Assembly: GCF_022271435.1 (NCBI RefSeq)
Contig: NZ_JAFIQY010000037.1
Location: 1-64,000 of the forward strand
Direction of reading: 5' to 3'
Source of the DNA: Streptomyces monomycini
GTDB taxonomy: Bacteria > Actinomycetota > Actinomycetes > Streptomycetales > Streptomycetaceae
DNA length: 64,000 bases
The position numbers and the translations under genes are program-made. Shown one piece after another: positions 32,539-40,852 of the stretch. The notes under the pieces are model-generated. The model worked only from the letters and a program-made list of their open reading frames with translations. It was not told where the DNA came from and searched no databases. Within the stretch, counting starts at the first letter, position 1, and every line of letters starts with the position of its first letter.

Positions 32539-32574
32539 GGGGGTCCGGGGCCGGGTGACCGGCCCCGGACCCCC
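32539..32574. terminator. Bidirectional hairpin terminator
   Basis: A 16-bp perfect stem (GGGGGTCCGGGGCCGG) with a GTGA loop between the convergent SDR and FAD monooxygenase genes, ending seven bases before the latter's stop codon. Confidence 0.75.
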
Positions 32575-32580
32575 GGCCGT

Positions 32581-33795
32581 TCACCCGCCGACGTCCACCT
32601 TCTTGATCGACCAGCGCGCGATGCGCAACGACATCTCCACGCCCTCGGTCGCGTACTCCACCATGGCCTTCTGATAGGCCGCCACCGCGTCCGCGAGGCC
32701 GCGCTCGCCCCGGTCCACCGCGGTCAGCGCCTCCGTCAGCGCCGCGGCGTCCCGCACCGCGGTGTTGGCGCCGACCCCGCCCGAAGGCGGCATCGTGTGC
32801 ACCGCGTCCCCCAGCGGGACGACCGGGCCGGTCTCCCAGGGCAGCACGGGCGTGTGCGCCCGCAGGGCCACGCCGAAGGTGAGCTCCGGCCGGGCGTGCC
32901 GGAAGACGCCGCGCAGCCCCGGGTGCCAGGCCGCGGTCCGGGCGGCCGCGAAGCGGCACAGGCCGGGCCCGTCCAGGGAGAAGAACTCCGCGTCCGGCAT
33001 CCCCAGGTCCGCCCGGTGCACGTTCAGCACCGCCATGTAGTAGTCCCCGGTATCCGGCAGCGTCAGCCCCGGGCAGAGCCGGGCCGCCGTCCCGCGCACC
33101 CCGTCCCGGAACGACATCGGCATCAGCCCGAGATGGCTGCCGTCCGTGCCGATCACATAGCTGAAACGGTCCCGCAGCGGCTCCGGCAGCCCCGCGCGCA
33201 CCGCGTCCGCGCGCGTGATGCGCGAGAACACCGTCCGTACGCCCAGGTCGGCCGGCCGGCGGCCGGGCAGCAGCTGCGTCCGCACCTGCGAGTTGGCCCC
33301 GTCCGCCGCCACCAGGACGTCCCCCTCGGCGCTGCTGCCGTCGGCGAAGTGGGCCCGCACCCCGCCGCCCGGCAGCCGTTCGCAGCGCGTGAAGGTCCTG
33401 CCGTACCGGACCACCGGCTCCAGCCCGGCCAGCAGGATCCGGCGCAGCACGTCCCGGTCCACCGCGTCGATCTTGTCGGGCCGCTCGCCCCGCGGATCGT
33501 CGAAGCCGGGCGTCCACTGAGGGGTGAGGTGTTCGTCGTACGCGTCGAGGCCGCTCTCGCCGCGCCGGTGCGCGGTGGCCACGAGCAGTTCGCACAACGG
33601 CGGCGGCAGACAGGCGCGCAGCGACGCCTCGCCCTCCGGGCTGATCCGCAGCCGGTACCCCTGGCGCCGTTCGTCCGGGCCGCCGTCCCGTTCGAAGACC
33701 GTGACGTCCACCCCGGCGCCGCGCAGGCCCTGCGCGAGGCACAGACCGCCGACGCCCCCTCCGACCACCAGGACCCGCATTCCGTTCCGGCCCAT
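32581..33795 (-). CDS. FAD-dependent monooxygenase
   Basis: A 404-residue single-component FAD monooxygenase without the thioredoxin-like tail: VVGGGVGGLCLAQGLRG at the N-terminus, LVAADGANSQVRTQL (DG motif) and PLGDAVHTMPPSGGVGANTAVRDAA. RQGYRLRISPEGE resembles the RdmE/XanO-type and salicylate-hydroxylase-like group that hydroxylates or epoxidises aromatic polyketides. The ATG at 33795 follows GAGAGGAG; the longer frame to 34041 lies in the promoter region. It is the second large FAD oxygenase of the cluster. Divergent from the LLM gene. Confidence 0.85.
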   Translation of the reverse strand: MGRNGMRVLVVGGGVGGLCLAQGLRGAGVDVTVFERDGGPDERRQGYRLRISPEGEASLRACLPPPLCELLVATAHRRGESGLDAYDEHLTPQWTPGFDDPRGERPDKIDAVDRDVLRRILLAGLEPVVRYGRTFTRCERLPGGGVRAHFADGSSAEGDVLVAADGANSQVRTQLLPGRRPADLGVRTVFSRITRADAVRAGLPEPLRDRFSYVIGTDGSHLGLMPMSFRDGVRGTAARLCPGLTLPDTGDYYMAVLNVHRADLGMPDAEFFSLDGPGLCRFAAARTAAWHPGLRGVFRHARPELTFGVALRAHTPVLPWETGPVVPLGDAVHTMPPSGGVGANTAVRDAAALTEALTAVDRGERGLADAVAAYQKAMVEYATEGVEMSLRIARWSIKKVDVGG

Positions 33796-34055
33796 CGGCA
33801 CGCTCCTCTCGCACGGTGTGTCGGCCCACTGTGCGGACGGCGGCTCGGAAATCCCTGGAAAGTCCGTCCACCGGAACTGGACGCGCATTTGAGACGGCGC
33901 CTGCAAGGTGGCCGCACGCCCGGGTCCCACCGGACCCGGCCGGGCCCGCGGCCGGTGCGCCGGGGCCCGCGGTCTCGGCGGACGGCGGACTGCGCCGACA
34001 CCCCGCCCCGCCCGGCACACCGTGCCCCACCGCACACACAAGGAGCTGATCAGGT

Positions 34056-34910
34056 ATGGAATTCGGGTTGGGCCTGCCGACGACGGTCCCGGACAAGGAC
34101 GGCCCCGCGCTGGCCTCCTGGGCCCGCCGGGCCGAGGACGCCGGATTCGCCAGTCTCGGCGTGATCGACCGGCTCGTCTACGACAACTACGAACCGCTGA
34201 CGGCCCTGGCCGCCGCGGCCGCGGTGACCGAACGCGTACGCCTGACGACCGGCATCCTCATCGCCCCCTACCGCACCCAGACGGCGCTGCTGGCCAAGCA
34301 GGCGGCCACCGTCTCGGCGCTGTCCGGCGGCCGGCTGGTGCTGGGCGTCGCCGCGGGCGGCCGTGAGGACGACTTCCAGGCCGTGGACGCCACCTACCAC
34401 GACCGCGGACGCCGGCTGGACGCCCAGCTCGCCGAGTTGCGCGACATCTGGCAGGGCAAGGGCGAGGTGTCCGGCATCGGACCCGAACTGAGCACCGGGC
34501 AGCCGCAGTTGCTGGTCGGCGGCCACTCGCCGGCGGCGATGCGGCGGGCCGCCCGCCTCGGCGACGGCTGGTTCTGCGGCGGCAGCTCCGCGTCGGCGTA
34601 CGGCGACCTGGTCGCACGGGCCCGCGAGGCGTGGAAGGAGGAGGGCCGCGCCGGCCGGCCGCGGCTGGTGTCGCTCGCCTACGCCGCGCTCGGCCCCGGC
34701 GCGCGCGAGCTGGCCCAGGCGTACCTCGGCGACTACTACGCCTTCGCGGGCCCCTTCGCCCAGCGCATCGCGTCCATGGCCGTCACCGACCGGCGGGAAC
34801 TGGTGGACCTCGCCCAGAGCTACGCGGACCTCGGCTGCGACGAACTGATCCTGATGCCGTGCTCCGCCGACCCGCGGCACCTGGAGTCCCTGGCGGAAGC
34901 CGTGCTCTGA
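34056..34910 (+). CDS. LLM-class F420/FMN oxidoreductase
   Basis: A 284-residue luciferase-like monooxygenase-fold protein: FGLGLPTTVPDKDGPALASWARRAEDAGF at the start and VRLTTGILIAPYRTQTALLAKQAATVSALSGGRL, the classic bacterial-luciferase beta-alpha segment. In actinomycetes this subgroup mostly uses F420 as reductant, sometimes FMN with oxygen. In the cluster it could reduce a quinone or C=C/C=N bond or hydroxylate the scaffold. The ATG follows AAGGAG. The 260-bp spacer to the divergent FAD monooxygenase holds no other gene and no box I could identify. Confidence 0.85.
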   Translation: MEFGLGLPTTVPDKDGPALASWARRAEDAGFASLGVIDRLVYDNYEPLTALAAAAAVTERVRLTTGILIAPYRTQTALLAKQAATVSALSGGRLVLGVAAGGREDDFQAVDATYHDRGRRLDAQLAELRDIWQGKGEVSGIGPELSTGQPQLLVGGHSPAAMRRAARLGDGWFCGGSSASAYGDLVARAREAWKEEGRAGRPRLVSLAYAALGPGARELAQAYLGDYYAFAGPFAQRIASMAVTDRRELVDLAQSYADLGCDELILMPCSADPRHLESLAEAVL

Positions 34911-34918
34911 GCCGGCGC

Positions 34919-34954
34919 GAGGGCCGCCCACCGTCGAACCGGTGGGCGGCCCTC
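34919..34954. terminator. Bidirectional hairpin terminator
   Basis: A 15-bp perfect stem (GAGGGCCGCCCACCG) with a TCGAAC loop, between the convergent LLM gene (ends 34910) and the glycosyltransferase gene (ends 34991). Confidence 0.75.
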
Positions 34955-34990
34955 GTCGTGTGCGGCGCCGGTGGGATCTGGCCCGGCCCC

Positions 34991-36196
34991 TCAGCGGCTC
35001 CCCGCCGCGCGGACCGGCAGTGTGCGTGACAGTTCCGCCGCGACCTGCGCCGGCGTCGGGCGGGCGAGCATGCCGGCGCTCATGCGGCGCGCGGCGGCCT
35101 GCGCGGCGTCGTCGTCCAGCAGCTCGTACGCCTCCGAGCGAAGGCGTTCGGTGGTGGCCTCGTCACGGGTGAGCGCCCGGCCCGCCCCTACGGCCACCAC
35201 CCGCCCGGCGTGGCCCTTGTGGTCCGGCAACTGCGGGACCAGCAGCAGCGGCACGCCCGCCCGCAACGAGGTGAGCACCGTGCCGGCCCCGCCGTGGGCC
35301 ACCACCAGGTCGGCCGAGGGCACCAACGCGTGCAGGGGGACGTCCGTCACCACGCGTACCCCCGCCGACCCGTCGAGCAGTTCCGGGCCGAGCAGGTCCC
35401 GCTGCCGGGCCGACACCGCGAGCACCACCTCGACACCGGGCCCCGCCAGCGCCGCGGCTGCCTGGCCGCCGAGGAAGAGCCGGCCGTCGAGGCGGGCCAT
35501 GGTGTGCCCCCAGGTCACCAGGGCCCGGCGCACTCCCGGCGGCGTGTCGGGCAGCGGCGGCCGGGGGACCTCACCACACCCGTTGTACGGCACGTACCGC
35601 ACCGGCATCCGCCGGTACGCGACGGGGAGTTGGAGGGCGTCCGGGCACGGGTCGACGGTCAGTGTGCCGAGCGCGTCGAAATCCTCGATGCCGTACCGCT
35701 CCAGGAACGGCGCCACGGCCTGCGGCAGCAGCGCGCGGGCGCGTGCCAGCAGGTCCGTGCCGTACAGCACCCGGACCGCGGGCACCCCGGCCGCCGCGGC
35801 GGCGACCGGGCCGGCCAGCGCGGTCGGCTCGTACACCACCAGGTCCGCGCGCCAGTCGCGGGCCAGCTCCACCAGACCGTCGGTCATCGACGCGGCGAGT
35901 GCCGCGACCATCCGCAGGGCGCGCGGAGCGTTGTTGCCCGGCAGGGGCTCTCCGCCGGAGGGCGGAGCCGACGGGCCGACGGCCGCGGACGGCAGGACGT
36001 AGCCCCGCACCAGGCCGGCCGCGTCGGTGTCCGTGCCGACCACCGCGCTTGGCAGCCCGGTGCGGTCCGTCTCCGGCTTCAGCGCGGGCGGCCCGGCGAC
36101 CAGCACCTCGTGCCCGGCGGCCCGGAAGGCCGAGGCCAGCGGCACGAGGGCGTACAGGTGCGAGGGCCAGGCCCAGGACGTGAACAGTACGCGCAT
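34991..36196 (-). CDS. Glycosyltransferase, GT1/UGT type
   Basis: A 401-residue GT-B glycosyltransferase: MRVLFTSWAWPSHLYALVPLASAFRAAGHEV at the N-terminus and the donor-site segment VVAHGGAGTVLTSLRAGVPLLLVPQ near residue 300. This group glycosylates macrolides, polyketides and similar aglycones. No deoxysugar biosynthesis genes are in the window, so it would use a primary-metabolism sugar nucleotide such as UDP-glucose, or act in self-protection by inactivating the product. The start is ATG at 36196; the ribosome binding site is weak (AAGACGAG). Confidence 0.88.
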   Translation of the reverse strand: MRVLFTSWAWPSHLYALVPLASAFRAAGHEVLVAGPPALKPETDRTGLPSAVVGTDTDAAGLVRGYVLPSAAVGPSAPPSGGEPLPGNNAPRALRMVAALAASMTDGLVELARDWRADLVVYEPTALAGPVAAAAAGVPAVRVLYGTDLLARARALLPQAVAPFLERYGIEDFDALGTLTVDPCPDALQLPVAYRRMPVRYVPYNGCGEVPRPPLPDTPPGVRRALVTWGHTMARLDGRLFLGGQAAAALAGPGVEVVLAVSARQRDLLGPELLDGSAGVRVVTDVPLHALVPSADLVVAHGGAGTVLTSLRAGVPLLLVPQLPDHKGHAGRVVAVGAGRALTRDEATTERLRSEAYELLDDDAAQAAARRMSAGMLARPTPAQVAAELSRTLPVRAAGSR

Positions 36197-36324
36197 GACT
36201 CGTCTTTGTCCCTTCGTGACGACATGGCCCCGCTCGGGCAGGGGAGAGGGCCGGAAACGGCCCGCCGCGTACGGCCCGGCGGCCTCCACCGGGGGAGACA
36301 CCGGGCCGTACGCGGTGGGCCGGG

Positions 36325-37188
36325 CTACACGGAATGGTCGACGATGACGGAGGCGTCCTTGGCGCCGTCGCCCGCGGCGACCACGGACGCGAACCGCTCC
36401 CGCACGGTGTCCAGCACCGGCAGCCCGAGCCCGCTCTCGCGGGCGGCCCGGACGGCGATGCCGATGTCCTTCTCCATCAGGTCGGCGCGGAAGTACGCCG
36501 GCTCGTACGAGCCGCGCAGCATCAGGTCCGCGCGGAACCGCATGACCAGGGAGCTGAACCCGGACTCCGCGATGGTGGAGAGGACCCGCTCCCGGTCCAG
36601 ACCGGCCGCGACCCCGTAGGAGACCGCCTCGGCCATCGACGCGACCTGGGCGCCGAGCAGCAGATTGAGCACGATCTTGAGACTGGTCGCGGTGCCCGGC
36701 GCGCCGAGGTGCACCACCTGGGAGCCGAGCGCGTCCAGCACCGGCCGCACCTCGGCCAGGTCCGCCTCCGCCCCGGACACGAAGATCCGCAGCTCACCCC
36801 GGCGGGCCTGCGGCGGATTGCCCACCACGCACGCCTCGACGCGCCGCAGGCCCCGGTCCGCCAGCCGCCCGGCCGCCTCCCGGGCGAAGCCGGGCGAGAC
36901 GGTCGAGGTGTCGACGACGAGCGCCCCGGGCTCCAGGACCGGTACCACCTGGCCGAACAGCACCTCCTCGACGGCCTGTTCGTCGCTCAGGCTCAGCAGG
37001 ACGACCCGGTGCCCCGCGGCGGCGGCCCCGGGGGAGCCGGCGCCCCGCGCCCCGGCCCGCAGCAGCGGGTCGGCCTTGCCGGCCGTCCGGTTGTGGACGG
37101 TCAGCCCGTACCCGCTCTCCAGCAGCCGGTGCGCCATCCCGCCGCCCATGGCTCCGAGGCCGATGAACGCCAGTTGCCGGTGGTCCAT
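36325..37188 (-). CDS. NAD(P)-dependent beta-hydroxyacid dehydrogenase-type reductase
   Basis: A 287-residue 6-phosphogluconate/3-hydroxyisobutyrate dehydrogenase family protein. It has the N-terminal Rossmann motif FIGLGAMGGGMAHRLLESGY, the mid helix LGAPGTATSLKIVLNLLLGAQVASMAEA with the usual catalytic Lys, and an all-helical C-terminal domain. The family includes beta-hydroxyacid dehydrogenases, imine reductases and glyoxylate reductases. In a pathway that handles hydrazones, imines or glyoxylate, several substrates are possible. ATG 37188 is chosen for AGGAG spacing. It lies upstream of the glycosyltransferase on the same strand. Confidence 0.85.
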   Translation of the reverse strand: MDHRQLAFIGLGAMGGGMAHRLLESGYGLTVHNRTAGKADPLLRAGARGAGSPGAAAAGHRVVLLSLSDEQAVEEVLFGQVVPVLEPGALVVDTSTVSPGFAREAAGRLADRGLRRVEACVVGNPPQARRGELRIFVSGAEADLAEVRPVLDALGSQVVHLGAPGTATSLKIVLNLLLGAQVASMAEAVSYGVAAGLDRERVLSTIAESGFSSLVMRFRADLMLRGSYEPAYFRADLMEKDIGIAVRAARESGLGLPVLDTVRERFASVVAAGDGAKDASVIVDHSV

Positions 37189-37227
37189 GTGCACTCCTCT
37201 CCTTCGACGCGGCGGCGCGCGCGTACC

Positions 37228-37539
37228 TCAGTACGCGGCGTCGACCTCGTACACGGCGAACGGGGCGGCGGTCCTGGTGTCGCGGAACGGGCGCAGCGGC
37301 GCGGTGTCCTGGCGGTGGTCCGCGCCCTTCTCCCACTCCAGGAAGGCGGCCAGGGACTCCCAGCGGCTCATCACCGCGAGCGCGGTGGGGTCCGCGGGGC
37401 TGCGCAGCAGCTCGTTGCCGAGCAGCCCCGGCACCTTCGCCATCCGCTCGCTGACCTGGTGATAGGCGGCCCGGACCGCGTCGAGCTGCGCCTCGTCGTA
37501 CGCGGCCTGGTAGACGATGACCCGCGCCTCACCGGGCAC
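37228..37539 (-). CDS. ABM domain protein
   Basis: A 103-residue single ABM domain: VIVYQAAYDEAQLDAVRAAYHQV, PGLLGNELLRSP and VMSRWESLAAFLEWEKG. The GTG start at 37539 lies 11 bp inside the end of the preceding ABM-like gene, so the two are cotranslated. It is probably a cofactor-independent quinone-forming oxygenase or a structural partner of the other small ABM/SchA proteins of the cluster, of which at least five are present. Confidence 0.78.
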   Translation of the reverse strand: MPGEARVIVYQAAYDEAQLDAVRAAYHQVSERMAKVPGLLGNELLRSPADPTALAVMSRWESLAAFLEWEKGADHRQDTAPLRPFRDTRTAAPFAVYEVDAAY

Positions 37540-37852
37540 GGCCCGCCACCGCCCTGCCTTCGATGTGCTCCACCATCTCCATGGGGTGGAAGGAGCCGCT
37601 GCGCCGGAACGGGTGGAGCTTGGCCCGGTGCTCCAGGTGCGCGGGGCTGTCCTCGAACTCCCGGAACCGCGTCTCGTCCAGCCAGTCGCTGACGATGTAG
37701 TAGGTGCCCTCCTCGGCAGTGGCCCGGGCGAGCGACTGGCCGAGACTGGCCGGATGCCCGGTCACCGCGTCGCTGCCCTCGCGCCACACCCGCTCGAAGT
37801 CGTCCTCGCGGCCCGGCTCGATCTCCATCCGGAGCATCACACGGAAGGTCAT
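37529..37852 (-). CDS. Small ABM-like polyketide tailoring protein (paralogue)
   Basis: A 107-residue homologue of the protein at 11738-12061: FRVMLRMEIEPGREDDFERVW, YYIVSDWLDETRFREFE and a C-terminal FRRSGSFHPMEM. Its start codon overlaps the stop of the SDR gene (TGATG) and its end overlaps the next ABM gene, making an SDR - ABM - ABM coupled operon. This pairing of a ketoreductase-like SDR with a small ferredoxin-fold protein mirrors the SDR - SchA/CurD pair at 44088-45256. Confidence 0.75.
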   Translation of the reverse strand: MTFRVMLRMEIEPGREDDFERVWREGSDAVTGHPASLGQSLARATAEEGTYYIVSDWLDETRFREFEDSPAHLEHRAKLHPFRRSGSFHPMEMVEHIEGRAVAGRAR

Positions 37853-38604
37853 CAGGAGATCCCCCCGTCGACGCCGATGACGTTGCCGGTCACGTAGCGG
37901 GACAGGTCGCTGGCGAGCCAGAGCACCGCGCCCGCGACCTCCTCGGGTGTGCCGAGCCGGCCCAGGGCGGTCTTCCCGCCGTAGCGCTGGGTCATCAGGG
38001 TGCGCTGCTCCTCGGGCAGCGCGTGGAAGTTCTCGGTCTCGATGACCCCGCAGGCGACCACGTTGAACCGGATGCCCTGGGGACCGAACTCCCGGGCCAG
38101 CGAGCGGTTCAAGCCCACGACGGCCGCCTTGGTGGCGGTGTAGTGGGCACGCAGCGGTACGCCCGCGTCCACGGCCCGGGAGCCGATGCTGACGACGGAG
38201 GAGCCTTCGCCGAGCAGCGGCAGCGCGTGCTGGACGACGAGGTGGGTGCCGGTGATGTTGGTGCGGAGGATGCGTTCCCACTCCTCCAGCGGCAGGTCGG
38301 CGTAGGGGACGTGGCTGATGGCGCCGGCGTTGTTGACGAGCAGGTCGAGCCTGCCGTACCGCTCCCCGGCCTGCCGCAGCAGCTCGGCCACGTCGGACGG
38401 CCGGGTCAGGTCGGCCCGTACGACGTGGTGGTCACCGCCGATCGTCTTCAGTTCGGCCTCCAGGGAGCCGACGAAGTCGCTGTCGGAGCGGTAGCAGGTG
38501 ACGACATCGACACCGGCCCGGGCCAGGGCGAGGACGATGCCCCGGCCGATGCCCCGGGTGCCGCCGGTGACCAGAGCTTTCTTTCCGCGCAGTGCGAGTT
38601 CCAT
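37852..38604 (-). CDS. Polyketide ketoreductase-like SDR
   Basis: A 250-residue FabG/ActIII-type SDR: LVTGGTRGIGRGI near residue 11, LLVNNAGAI, VVSIGSRAV with Ser, HYTATKAAV with the Tyr-Lys pair, and the C-terminal YVTGNVIGVDGG. It probably reduces a keto group of the nascent or cyclised polyketide. It is similar to the SDR at 44477-45256 in all blocks. ATG at 38604, with GGAGGAAT before it. Coupled to the small ABM protein downstream. Confidence 0.9.
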   Translation of the reverse strand: MELALRGKKALVTGGTRGIGRGIVLALARAGVDVVTCYRSDSDFVGSLEAELKTIGGDHHVVRADLTRPSDVAELLRQAGERYGRLDLLVNNAGAISHVPYADLPLEEWERILRTNITGTHLVVQHALPLLGEGSSVVSIGSRAVDAGVPLRAHYTATKAAVVGLNRSLAREFGPQGIRFNVVACGVIETENFHALPEEQRTLMTQRYGGKTALGRLGTPEEVAGAVLWLASDLSRYVTGNVIGVDGGIS

Positions 38605-38662
38605 GATTCCTCCGTAGGGGACGGGGCGAAGCAGAGAGGGGAAGGGGTGGGGGCGGGCGGGG

Positions 38663-39118
38663 TCAGAGGAGCACGCCCAGGCCGGCGCAGTTCGCCAGGA
38701 GGGCGGCGACGGCCAGCAGGCTGCGCCGTCGGTTCCAGGCGCCCCAACTGCGGCGCGGGTCGGCGAAGTCGGCCGGCAGGCGGTCCGGGTCCAGGGTGCG
38801 CATCCACCGGTTGACCGGGGCGTTGCGCGTGACCGAGATGACGGCCGTCGCCACGGCCAGCACGGCGGCCACCGCGAACGCCGCCCGCGCGGCAGGCTCC
38901 GGCGCCAGGAACGCCAGCGCCGTGTCGCAGCCGACCGTGCCGACCAGACAGAGCGGCATCGCCGGGTCGTAACGGGTGCCGAAGAACGCGTGGGCGTGCA
39001 CGTACCGGTCGACGGGCAGGGAGGCCAGATAGGGGAAGCCGCCGAGCTGGGTGCCGAACAGCACGCCGGCCGCCAGCCCGTTGAGCAGCAGCGTCAGCGG
39101 AGCGAACAGGGCCAGCAC
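38663..39118 (-). CDS. DUF1772 (anthrone-oxygenase-like) membrane protein
   Basis: A 151-residue protein with about four transmembrane helices (start near residues 5, 55, 78 and 132) and the DUF1772 loop NAPVNRWMRTLDPDRLPADFADPRRSW. DUF1772 members include fungal anthrone oxygenases and companions of aromatic PKS clusters. A quinone-forming or membrane-associated oxygenation role is plausible. GTG start at 39118, ten bases after the aromatase gene stop. It is a paralogue of the protein at 43639-44091. Confidence 0.8.
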   Translation of the reverse strand: MLALFAPLTLLLNGLAAGVLFGTQLGGFPYLASLPVDRYVHAHAFFGTRYDPAMPLCLVGTVGCDTALAFLAPEPAARAAFAVAAVLAVATAVISVTRNAPVNRWMRTLDPDRLPADFADPRRSWGAWNRRRSLLAVAALLANCAGLGVLL

Positions 39119-39128
39119 GTGGGGCCCC

Positions 39129-39590
39129 TCAGCGGACGAGGGCGCGCGCGGCGGCCTCGACCTTCTCCTTGATCAGGGCCATCTGGACCGTGGTGTTGCG
39201 GTTGAGGCGTTCGGTCATCTGCTCGTCGGTGACCGGGGCCGCGTCCTTCATGTGGAAGTCCTGCACCCAGCGCATCCGTACGCCGCCGGGCTCCTGGACG
39301 TACTCCCAGTAGATCTTCATGTACGCGAACGGGCCGGTCTCCACCCGCTCGGCCCGCACGGTTCGGCTCTCGGCGTCCGACGTCCGCCGGGACACCCAGC
39401 TCCAGACCTGGCCGTTCTCGTCCGGGTGCATCGTCAGGCGGAACAGCACGGTGTCGCCGTCCCGCTCCAGCACCTCGGCGGCGGCGTACTCGCTGAACAG
39501 GCCGGGCCACTGTGGCACGTCGTTGGTCATCCGCCACACCAGGTCCATCGGGGCGTCGATGACGATCTCGTTGTCGGTGTGTCCGCTCAT
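39129..39590 (-). CDS. SRPBCC aromatase/cyclase
   Basis: A 153-residue START/Bet v1-fold polyketide cyclase of the TcmN-N/WhiE-ORFVI kind. It has the N-terminal DNEIVIDAPMDLVWRMTNDVPQWPGLFSEY, TVLFRLTMHP and WVQDFHMKDAAPV. These enzymes fold the poly-beta-ketone and aromatise the first rings (C9-C14 type in pentangular pathways). The ATG at 39590 lies 30 bp after the chain length factor gene in the same operon, the standard KS-CLF-aromatase neighbourhood. Confidence 0.9.
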   Translation of the reverse strand: MSGHTDNEIVIDAPMDLVWRMTNDVPQWPGLFSEYAAAEVLERDGDTVLFRLTMHPDENGQVWSWVSRRTSDAESRTVRAERVETGPFAYMKIYWEYVQEPGGVRMRWVQDFHMKDAAPVTDEQMTERLNRNTTVQMALIKEKVEAAARALVR

Positions 39591-39619
39591 GGTGCGTGCT
39601 CCTCACGTCGTCGTGCTGG

Positions 39620-40852
39620 TCAGCGGCCCAGTACCAGGGCCGAGGTGAACCCCCCGTGACCGCGCGCCAGGACCAGCGCCCGCCGCAGCGGCGCTTCCCG
39701 TGGCGCTCCGGTCACCAGGTCTATCTCCAGTCCCGGGGCGGGGCGCCGGGTGCCGACGGTGGGCGGGACGACCCCGTCGCGCAGTGCCAGCAGAGCCGTC
39801 GCCACGTCGAGCGGCGCGCCGCCGCCGTAGAGCCGGCCGGTGAGCGTCTTCGGCGCCGTGACCGGTACCGCCGACGGTCCGAAGACGGCGGCGACGGCCT
39901 CGGCCTCGGCACGGTCGTCGGCGGGCACCCCGGCCGCGTCGGCGAACACCACGTCGATGTCGCGCGGGGCGAGCCGGGCGGCGCGCAGGGCCTGTTCGAC
40001 GACCCGGCGCAGCGCGCGGGGGCGCCCCGAGCCGGGCGGCGGGTCGAATCCGGCGGCGTGGCCGAGCACCCGCCCGTACTCCGTCCCGGCCCCGCGCGCC
40101 TCGGCGGCCTCGGCGCTCTCCAGGACGAGGACGGCACCGCCCTCGCCGGGCACGTAGCCGCACGCCCCGGCGTCGAACGGCAGGTAGGCCCGCTCCGGAT
40201 CGGTGGCCGTGGACAGCTTCCCGGTGGAGAGCTGCGCGCTCAGGCCGTACGGGCACAGCGAGGCGTCCGTGCCGCCGGTGAGCACCAGCCGCGCGCCCCG
40301 GCCGGTCAGCCGCCGGGCCTGGGCGATGGCGTCGAGTCCGCCGGCCTGTTCGCAGGCGAGGACGCCGCAAGGGCCGCGCATCCCGTGGCGGATGGAGAGC
40401 TGGCCGGTGGTGGCCGCGTAGAACCAGGCGATCGACTGGTAGGCGCCGACCCAGGACGGGTCGTGCCGGTACAGCGCCGTCATCTCCCGCTGGCCGAACT
40501 CCGTGCCGCCCGAGGACGAGGAGGTCACCACGGCCATCTCGTACTCGGGCAGCGCGGCCGGGTCGACGCCCGCGTCCCCGAGCGCTTCCTCGGCGGCGGC
40601 GAGCGCCAGATGCGTCCAGTGGTCGGTCTGGGAGATCAGCCGGCCGGGCCGTACGGCGGTCCGCGCGTCGAAGCCCGGTACCTGGCCGGACAGGCGTACG
40701 GGGTAACCGGACACGTCGAAGCGGGTGGTCCGGCCGATCGCCGAACGGCCGGCCAGGGTCGCCGCCCAGTGGTCCTCGACGCCGAGGCCCGTCGGGGCGA
40801 CGACGCCGATACCGGTGAACACCGGGGCCCGGGCGGGCCGGGTGAGGGTCAT
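39620..40852 (-). CDS. Type II PKS chain length factor (KS-beta)
   Basis: A 410-residue ketosynthase-like protein. The active-site Cys is replaced by Gln169 in the CEQAGGLDA context, the signature of chain length factors that decarboxylate malonyl-ACP and set chain length with KS-alpha. The thiolase fold is intact (VFTGIGVVAPTG, YVPGEGGAVLVLE, GHGGFTSALVLG). ATG at 40852 overlaps the KS-alpha stop (ATGA), ensuring equimolar synthesis. The 12-13 module length expected for a pentangular polyphenol cannot be read from sequence alone. Confidence 0.95.
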   Translation of the reverse strand: MTLTRPARAPVFTGIGVVAPTGLGVEDHWAATLAGRSAIGRTTRFDVSGYPVRLSGQVPGFDARTAVRPGRLISQTDHWTHLALAAAEEALGDAGVDPAALPEYEMAVVTSSSSGGTEFGQREMTALYRHDPSWVGAYQSIAWFYAATTGQLSIRHGMRGPCGVLACEQAGGLDAIAQARRLTGRGARLVLTGGTDASLCPYGLSAQLSTGKLSTATDPERAYLPFDAGACGYVPGEGGAVLVLESAEAAEARGAGTEYGRVLGHAAGFDPPPGSGRPRALRRVVEQALRAARLAPRDIDVVFADAAGVPADDRAEAEAVAAVFGPSAVPVTAPKTLTGRLYGGGAPLDVATALLALRDGVVPPTVGTRRPAPGLEIDLVTGAPREAPLRRALVLARGHGGFTSALVLGR

